DNA of 9,784 nucleotides from Pseudomonadota bacterium (GTDB lineage: Bacteria > Pseudomonadota > Gammaproteobacteria > Steroidobacterales > Steroidobacteraceae): NCBI GenBank assembly GCA_003242685.1, contig QGVD01000099.1:1-9784 (forward strand), read 5' to 3'. Each line of letters starts with the position of its first letter. Within the stretch, counting starts at the first letter, position 1. The notes below the pieces were generated by a model. It was not told where the DNA came from. It saw nothing but the letters and a program-made list of their open reading frames with translations, and did no database searches. Of the stretch, positions 5,529 through 9,784 are shown piece by piece. Both the position numbers and the translations under genes were made by a program.

Positions 5529-6710
5529 GTGGAATCGACCGGAAAGGCATCGGAGCAGGGCACCGCTGCGGGCACCGAGCAGGTGTCCGGGACGACGGGC
5601 GTCTACAAGGCTCTGAAGAGCTCGGAAGGCTCCACCACCGGCAGCCATCCGAAGCTCAACACGAAGCCGCTCTTCAAGCTCATGGTGGAGAAGAAGGCCT
5701 CGGACCTCTTCTTCACCTGCAACGCGCCCATCAAGATCAAGATCGAGGGCCAGATCTTTCCGGTGAACAAGAACGTGCTGACGCCGGAGATGGTGCGTCA
5801 GACGGCATATGCGCTCATGACGCCGGAGCAGCGCGAGCAGTTCCAGAGGGAGCTCGAGCTCGACTTCGCCATCTCCGAGCCGGGCCTCGGGCGCTTCCGC
5901 GTCAACGTGTTCATGCAGCGCGGCTACCCCGCGATGGTGCTGCGCTACATCACCGCCGACATGCCGCGCCTCGAAGCGCTCGGTCTGCCGGAGGTGACCC
6001 GCGAGCTCGTGATGCTGAAGCGGGGGCTGATTCTCGTGGTGGGCGCCACGGGAAGCGGCAAGTCGACCACGCTCGCCGCGATGATCAATTACCGCAACGA
6101 GAACTCTTCGGACCACATCGTCACGATCGAGGATCCGATCGAGTTCCTCCACACGAACAAGCGCTCCATCGTCAACCAGCGCGAGGTGGGGCTAGACACC
6201 CACTCCTTCGCGCGGGCGCTGCGCGGCGTGATGCGCGCCGCGCCGGACGTGATCCTGATCGGCGAGATCCGCGACCGCGAGAGCATGATGGCCGCGATCC
6301 ATCTCGCGGGCACGGGCCATCTCGTGCTCGCCACGCTCCATGCGAACAACTGCGCGGAGACGCTCGACCGCATCATCAACATGTTCCCCCGCGAGCAGCA
6401 CTCGCAGATCTTCCTCGATCTCTCGCAGTACCTGCGCGCGATACTCGCGCAGCGCCTGGTGATGGGCCGCGACGGCAAGCGCGTGGCGGCGGTCGAGGTG
6501 ATGCTCAACACGCCGCACATCGCCGAGCTCATCAAGAAGGGCGACGTCGTCGGCATCAAGGAAGCGATCTTCGCGAGCAGCGAGCGCGGGGTGCAGAGCT
6601 TCGACGTCGCGCTCTACAACCTCTACAAGCAGAACCGCATCGAGCTCGAGGAGGCGCTCGCGAACGCCGACTCGCGCACCAACCTGCAGGCGAAGATCAA
6701 CTTCGGCTGA
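5529..6710 (+). CDS. Third PilT/PilU family ATPase, PilU-like paralogue with N-terminal extension
   Basis: Probably a further pilus retraction-type ATPase acting with PilT/PilU; the exact role is unknown. It is 393 aa, starting at GTG 5529 with GAGG (5518-5522 region) about eight bases before it. Residues 1-42 are Ser/Thr/Gly-rich and look disordered; this extension is absent from the two preceding proteins. The PAS-like domain follows (LFKLMVEKKASDLFFTCNAP, 48-67). The core has Walker A GATGSGKST (172-180), Asp box VTIEDPIEF, Walker B VILIGEIRD (241-249, Glu246) and a His box AGTGHLVLATLH (260-271), where Gly261 replaces the Glu of both PilT and PilU here. The C-terminal MLNTPHIAELI and the end ALANADSRTNL are PilU-like, but the PilU tail is missing. 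It is 33 bases after pilU, in one operon. Catalytic residues appear intact, so an active ATPase is likely. Confidence 0.93.
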   Translation: MESTGKASEQGTAAGTEQVSGTTGVYKALKSSEGSTTGSHPKLNTKPLFKLMVEKKASDLFFTCNAPIKIKIEGQIFPVNKNVLTPEMVRQTAYALMTPEQREQFQRELELDFAISEPGLGRFRVNVFMQRGYPAMVLRYITADMPRLEALGLPEVTRELVMLKRGLILVVGATGSGKSTTLAAMINYRNENSSDHIVTIEDPIEFLHTNKRSIVNQREVGLDTHSFARALRGVMRAAPDVILIGEIRDRESMMAAIHLAGTGHLVLATLHANNCAETLDRIINMFPREQHSQIFLDLSQYLRAILAQRLVMGRDGKRVAAVEVMLNTPHIAELIKKGDVVGIKEAIFASSERGVQSFDVALYNLYKQNRIELEEALANADSRTNLQAKINFG

Positions 6711-6731
6711 GCGCTCCCGCCGCCTGCCGAG

Positions 6732-7607
6732 TCAGAACACGTCGGCGGCGTCGAACACCGGGCCGTCGACGCAGACCCGCTTCATGGCGAGGCCCTGAGG
6801 CGTGCGCACGGGCACCGCACAGCCGGCGCAGCCGCCGACCGCGCACGCCATGAATTCCTCGAGAGAGACCTGACAGGGCAGCGAATACCGGCGCGCGACT
6901 TCCGCGGCGGCACGCAGCATCGGCGTCGGACCGCAGGCGAAGACCTCGATCTCCGCGAGCGCATCGGCGGAGAGCGTCGCGAGCCAGGCGTCGGCGAGCT
7001 CGGTCACGAAGCCGTCGAAGCAGCCGGGAAAGCCCGAGCGGCTCGCGAGCCGGCTCGCGATGCCCCATTCGTCGAGGAGCGGCATGCACGCGATGCATCC
7101 GGGCGGCATCCCGCCGACGACGATCTGCGACGGTCTCGTGCGGAACGGAAACGGAATCTCGGAGCCCATGAGGACGAGCGGCTTCCACTCGGCGTCCGTG
7201 CGCCCGCGCAGCCGCTCGGCGAGGAACACCATCGGTGGAATGCCCACACCGCCGCCGATCAGGAGCGGGCGCGGCCGTTCGGGATGAGGCGTGAATCCCC
7301 GGCCGATGGGACCGAGCACGCTCACGATGTCGCCGGGCTTGCGCTCGGAGAGCGCGCGCAGTCCCTGGCCGTGGATCTTGTAGAGGAACTCGATCCACCC
7401 GGCTTCCGCGTCGACGCGCATGATCGAGAGCGGCCGGCGCATCGGAATGGCGGGATCGCACCGGACGTGAACGAAGCTGCCGGGCTGCGCGTGCGCGGCA
7501 CAGCGCGGCGCCGCGACGCGAGTGATGAACTGATCCGCCTCGAGAGCCGTGCGCGAGAGCACGCGCGCGTCCTCGAGGAAGATCGTGCCGCGATGCTCGC
7601 GGCTCAC
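6732..7607 (-). CDS. pyrK: Dihydroorotate dehydrogenase electron transfer subunit (PyrK-like)
   Basis: An FAD and [2Fe-2S] protein of the ferredoxin-reductase family. In class 1B dihydroorotate dehydrogenase, PyrK passes electrons from the PyrD flavin to NAD+. The 291-aa product has a FAD-binding beta-barrel with RRPLSI (57-62) and GQGLRAL, then an NAD-binding domain with LLIGGGVGIPPM (115-126) and FACGPTPML (223-231). The C-terminal cluster segment SLEEFMACAVGGCAGC (248-263) plus RVC gives four cysteines at 255, 260, 263 and 279, in the PyrK spacing, followed by DGPVF. The start chosen is GTG at 7607, which overlaps the pyrB stop in a GTGA, so expression should be coupled to PyrB. No PyrD lies beside it: the gene ends 21 bases from the convergent pilus operon. 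A different NAD(P)H-ferredoxin-type role is possible. Confidence 0.88.
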   Translation of the reverse strand: MSREHRGTIFLEDARVLSRTALEADQFITRVAAPRCAAHAQPGSFVHVRCDPAIPMRRPLSIMRVDAEAGWIEFLYKIHGQGLRALSERKPGDIVSVLGPIGRGFTPHPERPRPLLIGGGVGIPPMVFLAERLRGRTDAEWKPLVLMGSEIPFPFRTRPSQIVVGGMPPGCIACMPLLDEWGIASRLASRSGFPGCFDGFVTELADAWLATLSADALAEIEVFACGPTPMLRAAAEVARRYSLPCQVSLEEFMACAVGGCAGCAVPVRTPQGLAMKRVCVDGPVFDAADVF

Positions 7608-8578
7608 GCGGCGCCCCCGCGGCCCTCGATCACGGCGGAGAGCACGGCCATGCGCACCGCGATGCCGTTGGTCACCTGCCGGCGAATGACCGACTGCGGG
7701 CCGTCGGCCACATCGGATGCGATCTCGATGCCACGGTTCATCGGCTGCGGGTGCATGACGATGGCGTCGGGGCGCGCGAGCGCGAGCCGCTCCGGCGTGA
7801 GCCCGTACTTCTGGAAGTAACGGTCCGGATCGGGAAAAGCGGCCTGGCTCATGCGCTCCTTCTGGATGCGCAGCATCATCACGACGTCCGCGTCCTTGAG
7901 GCCGCTGCGGAGCGAGGTGAAGCGCGCGCAGCCCGCGAACTCGTTTTCTTCCGGCATGAAGGCGGGCGGCGCGATGATGCGGATCTCGGCGACGCCCAGC
8001 GTGCGGAATACCTGATACGCCGAGCGCGCGACACGCGAATGGCGCACGTCGCCGACGATGGCGACGCACAGTCCGTCGAAGCGACCCTTGCACTGCAGGA
8101 CGGTGAGCGCATCGAGCAGGCCCTGAGTGGGGTGCGACACGTGCGCCTCGCCCGCGGAGAGCACGCTGACGTGCGGTGCCGCGTGCGCGGCGACGAGCCC
8201 ATGGACGCCGGGCTCGGAGTCACGTATCACGAACACGTCGACGTGGAGCGCCTCGAGCGTGAAGAGCGTGTCGAGCATGCTCTCGCCCTTGACGCGCGAG
8301 GAAAGCTGCACCTCGAGATTGACGACGTCGGCGCCCAGCCGCTTCGCCGCCAGCTCGAAGGACACGCGCGTGCGCGTCGAGGGTTCGGTGAACAGATTCG
8401 CGACGGTGATACCGGCGAGCTCGTTCGAGCGGGCCGGAGGCTCGCCGAGGGGCCGCACGTAGCGCTGCGCGCGCTCGAGCAGCCATTCGATCCGCTCGCG
8501 CGGCAGCCCCTCGAGGCTCAGCAGATGACGCAGCGAGCCGTCCGCGCGCAGCTGGCTCACACCGTCGTATTCACTCAT
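7604..8578 (-). CDS. pyrB: Aspartate carbamoyltransferase catalytic subunit
   Basis: Condenses carbamoyl phosphate and L-aspartate to N-carbamoyl-L-aspartate, the first committed step of pyrimidine synthesis. The 324-aa product has the carbamoyl-phosphate loop FTEPSTRTRVSFE (63-75, STRT at 67-70), the mobile loop with SSRVKGES (Lys97), VIRD with Arg119, HPTQ (149-152), the VGDVRHSRVARS segment (175-186), LRIQKERM (236-243) with the aspartate-binding Arg and Gln, and MHPQPMNRGIEI (275-286). All core catalytic residues are visible. Differences from common family versions are VIRD instead of VIRH, SAGEAHVSHPTQ in place of a GDG-type segment, and HPQ in place of HPG. It starts at ATG 8578, overlapping the ruvX stop by four bases. 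No pyrI, pyrR or pyrC-like gene is adjacent, although Pseudomonas has pyrR and a pyrC-like gene next to pyrB. Confidence 0.96.
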   Translation of the reverse strand: MSEYDGVSQLRADGSLRHLLSLEGLPRERIEWLLERAQRYVRPLGEPPARSNELAGITVANLFTEPSTRTRVSFELAAKRLGADVVNLEVQLSSRVKGESMLDTLFTLEALHVDVFVIRDSEPGVHGLVAAHAAPHVSVLSAGEAHVSHPTQGLLDALTVLQCKGRFDGLCVAIVGDVRHSRVARSAYQVFRTLGVAEIRIIAPPAFMPEENEFAGCARFTSLRSGLKDADVVMMLRIQKERMSQAAFPDPDRYFQKYGLTPERLALARPDAIVMHPQPMNRGIEIASDVADGPQSVIRRQVTNGIAVRMAVLSAVIEGRGGAA

Positions 8579-9039
8579 GTGCGTTCAGATCCCCCTGCGC
8601 CGCCATCGGATCCCTCGCCCGCGAGCCATCGCTCCAGGATCACTGCGGCCGCGGCGCTGTCGATGTCCTCGCGGCTGACGCGCCGGCGGCGCGCACCGCT
8701 CGCGCGCCGCTCCTTCAGGCGCGCGCTGGCCTCGAGCGACGACCAGCGCTCGTCGACCTGATGAACGGGAAGACCGAAGCGGCGCTCGAGCTCGGCAGCG
8801 AAGGCTCGGGCCGCGGCGGTCAGGGCGCTCGGGCTGCCGTCGGCATTATACGGCGCGCCCACCACGAGCACGTCCGGCCGCAGCTCACGGATCTCGCGGG
8901 CGATCGCCGCCCAGTCCGGTCCGGACTCGAGCACTCGTACCGTCGCACGCGGCGCGACGCTTGCCGTCAGCGTGTCGCCCGAGGCGATGCCGATGCGCCT
9001 CGCACCGTAGTCGAAGGCGAGTGCGGTACGCGGCCGCAC
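8575..9039 (-). CDS. ruvX: RuvX/YqgF family putative pre-16S rRNA nuclease or resolvase
   Basis: A small RNase H-fold protein of the YqgF family, linked to 16S rRNA 5' maturation and proposed as a Holliday junction resolvase. The 154-aa product (GTG start) has ALAFDYGARRIGIASGD (6-22, acidic residue Asp10), then LVVGAPYNADG (58-68), VDERWSSLEA (95-104, Glu97) and a final helix REDIDSAAAAVILERWL (123-139, Asp127), giving the expected acidic active-site set. The frame has no ATG near the start; GTG at 9039 fits the family N-terminus, two bases after the algH stop, and a CTG at 9045 is the alternative. The C-terminal GEGSDGGAGGSERT tail is a short flexible addition (E. coli YqgF has 138 aa). It follows algH, the common gammaproteobacterial order, and overlaps pyrB. 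Confidence 0.92.
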   Translation of the reverse strand: MRPRTALAFDYGARRIGIASGDTLTASVAPRATVRVLESGPDWAAIAREIRELRPDVLVVGAPYNADGSPSALTAAARAFAAELERRFGLPVHQVDERWSSLEASARLKERRASGARRRRVSREDIDSAAAAVILERWLAGEGSDGGAGGSERT

Positions 9040-9041
9040 CT

Positions 9042-9605
9042 TCAGGCATGGCCTGCAACGAGGCTCAGGCGCTGCACGTCGATACCGAGCAGCCGCCAGG
9101 CCGCGTGCCAGCGCTCCTCGAATGGCAGGTCGAAGACCACGCGCGGGTCGACGGGCAGAGAAAGCCACGCGTTCTCGCGCATCTCGCGCTCGAGCTGCCC
9201 GGACTCCCAGCCCGCGTAGCCGAGCGCGATGAAGGCGTCTTCCGGTCCCTCGCCGCGGGCCATCGCGGCCAGCACGTCCCGCGACGTCGTCACCTGCACG
9301 GCGTCCGAGACCTTGTGCGTGTGATCCCACCGGCCGCCCGGGCGATGCAGGACGAAGCCCCGATCCGTGTTGACCGGACCGCCGCAGAGCACGGGCCGCG
9401 CGGCGATTTCCTCGCTGCTCGGCTCGAGCTTCATCTGCGACAGGACGTCGGACAGGCGCATCGGCAACGGCCTGTTGAGCACGATGCCGAGCGCGCCCCG
9501 TTCCGTGTGCTCGCAGATGAGCGTAACGGTCTGAGCGAAGTTCGGATCGGCGAGCGTGGGCATCGCGATCAGCAGATGGTTGGTGAGATTCGTGAAGCCG
9601 CTCAT
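9042..9605 (-). CDS. algH: YqgE/AlgH family protein
   Basis: A conserved 187-aa cytoplasmic protein of the AlgH/YqgE (DUF179) family. It is named from an alginate regulation phenotype in Pseudomonas; its biochemical function is unclear. Family motifs along the chain are LLIAMPTLADPNFAQTVTLI (near the N-terminus), CEHTERGALGIVLNRPL, LCGGPVNTDRGFVLHRPGG, TTSRDVL, FIALGYAGWESGQLEREM and the C-terminal LLGIDVQRLSLVAGHA; the last closely matches E. coli YqgE. The start is ATG at 9605, giving a length equal to E. coli YqgE; TTG at 9611 would add two residues. No clear Shine-Dalgarno precedes either. It lies 33 bases after the tonB-like stop and two bases before ruvX, consistent with one operon. Confidence 0.95.
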   Translation of the reverse strand: MSGFTNLTNHLLIAMPTLADPNFAQTVTLICEHTERGALGIVLNRPLPMRLSDVLSQMKLEPSSEEIAARPVLCGGPVNTDRGFVLHRPGGRWDHTHKVSDAVQVTTSRDVLAAMARGEGPEDAFIALGYAGWESGQLEREMRENAWLSLPVDPRVVFDLPFEERWHAAWRLLGIDVQRLSLVAGHA

Positions 9606-9624
9606 GCTCAAGAGTATGGGCGCG

Positions 9625-9638
9625 AGCGGCCGGCCGCT
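9625..9638. repeat. 14-base perfect palindrome between the tonB-like gene and algH
   Basis: AGCGGCCGGCCGCT reads the same on both strands and begins right after the tonB-like stop codon. As RNA it could form a five-pair stem with a CCGG loop in the junction. It may be a weak processing or pause site, or chance in GC-rich DNA. Confidence 0.35.
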
Positions 9639-9784
9639 TCAAGGAAGCGTGGAGACGCTTCCGCCCTCGACACGGCCGCCGACGAACTGCCACTCGTAGG
9701 CGAAGCGCAGCACGCGGTACTCGCGCGCGAGCTCGGCAGGGAAGGGATCGAAGGGGCTCGCGAGCCGCAGGATGTCGAGGGCCG
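9639..9784 (-). CDS. Energy transducer TonB-like protein, C-terminal end (partial)
   Basis: The last 47 residues of a protein entering from the right edge, with a TGA stop at 9641-9639. The visible sequence contains LDILRLASPFDPFPAEL, then LRFAYEWQF, typical of the C-terminal domain of TonB-family energy transducers (a hydrophobic strand, a PF-rich turn and a final aromatic strand ending WQF). TonB links inner-membrane proton-motive force to outer-membrane receptors. In Pseudomonas a tonB-like gene lies just upstream of algH in the same orientation, which supports the call. The N-terminal membrane anchor and Pro-rich linker are outside the window, so the exact TonB type cannot be set. Confidence 0.8.
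   Translation of the reverse strand, partial: ALDILRLASPFDPFPAELAREYRVLRFAYEWQFVGGRVEGGSVSTLP

Noticed and set aside
4236..6152. A long minus-strand open frame (638 codons) opposite pilT/pilU
   Set aside because: Composition is His/Arg/Leu/Asp-rich with no recognisable domain, and it mirrors the codon pattern of the pilU genes. It is a high-GC antisense shadow.
6718..6750. Inverted repeat CGCCGCC / GGCGGCG at the pilU-like/pyrK convergent junction as a terminator
   Set aside because: Only seven pairs with a 19-base loop, no T run on either strand, and the right arm lies inside pyrK coding sequence.
4565..6853. A 762-codon plus-strand open frame across pilU and its paralogue
   Set aside because: It is an out-of-frame shadow, rich in Arg, Ala, Gly and His, and crosses two well-supported genes.

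Overview
This window is high-GC, densely packed bacterial chromosome, most likely from a gammaproteobacterium. The inference rests on gene order: yggS-proC-yggT divergent from pilT-pilU, plus tonB-algH(yqgE)-ruvX-pyrB, are two blocks also found close together in Pseudomonas and relatives. I cannot name a genus. A Xanthomonadales-, Nevskiales- or Steroidobacter-like lineage is only a guess. There are no mobile elements, CRISPR arrays, tRNAs or rRNAs.

Layout from left to right. (1) Bases 2-355 (+) hold the 3' end of an alpha/beta hydrolase gene whose first ~100 bases are full of G homopolymers and look like poor contig-end sequence. (2) A strong, probably bidirectional hairpin terminator lies at 375-408. 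(3) On the minus strand is a 104-aa HU-type DNA-binding protein (446-760) with its own good promoter and a perfect palindrome over the predicted transcription start. (4) Also on the minus strand, yggS, proC and yggT form a compact operon (transcribed from 3123 down to 980), with a 4-base ATGA overlap between proC and yggT. (5) A ~100-bp divergent promoter region with a structured leader precedes the plus-strand operon. (6) That operon carries three consecutive type IV pilus retraction-type ATPases: pilT, pilU and a third PilU-like paralogue (3226-6710). (7) Convergent to it on the minus strand is an operon read from the right edge: the 3' end of a tonB-like gene, algH/yqgE, ruvX, pyrB and a pyrK-like iron-sulfur flavoprotein gene (9784 to 6732). 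Its last four genes abut or overlap by 4 bases.

The genes mostly serve housekeeping and surface motility. PilT and PilU power retraction of type IV pili. ProC makes proline, YggS handles PLP and YggT is a small membrane protein. RuvX is a YqgF-type nuclease fold protein and PyrB catalyses the first committed step of pyrimidine synthesis. The two least ordinary points are the third, PilU-derived ATPase with its own N-terminal extension, and a PyrK-type electron-transfer subunit translationally coupled to pyrB with no class 1B pyrD next to it. I see no clearly new defence or mobile system. The remaining findings are regulatory structures and paralogue evolution.
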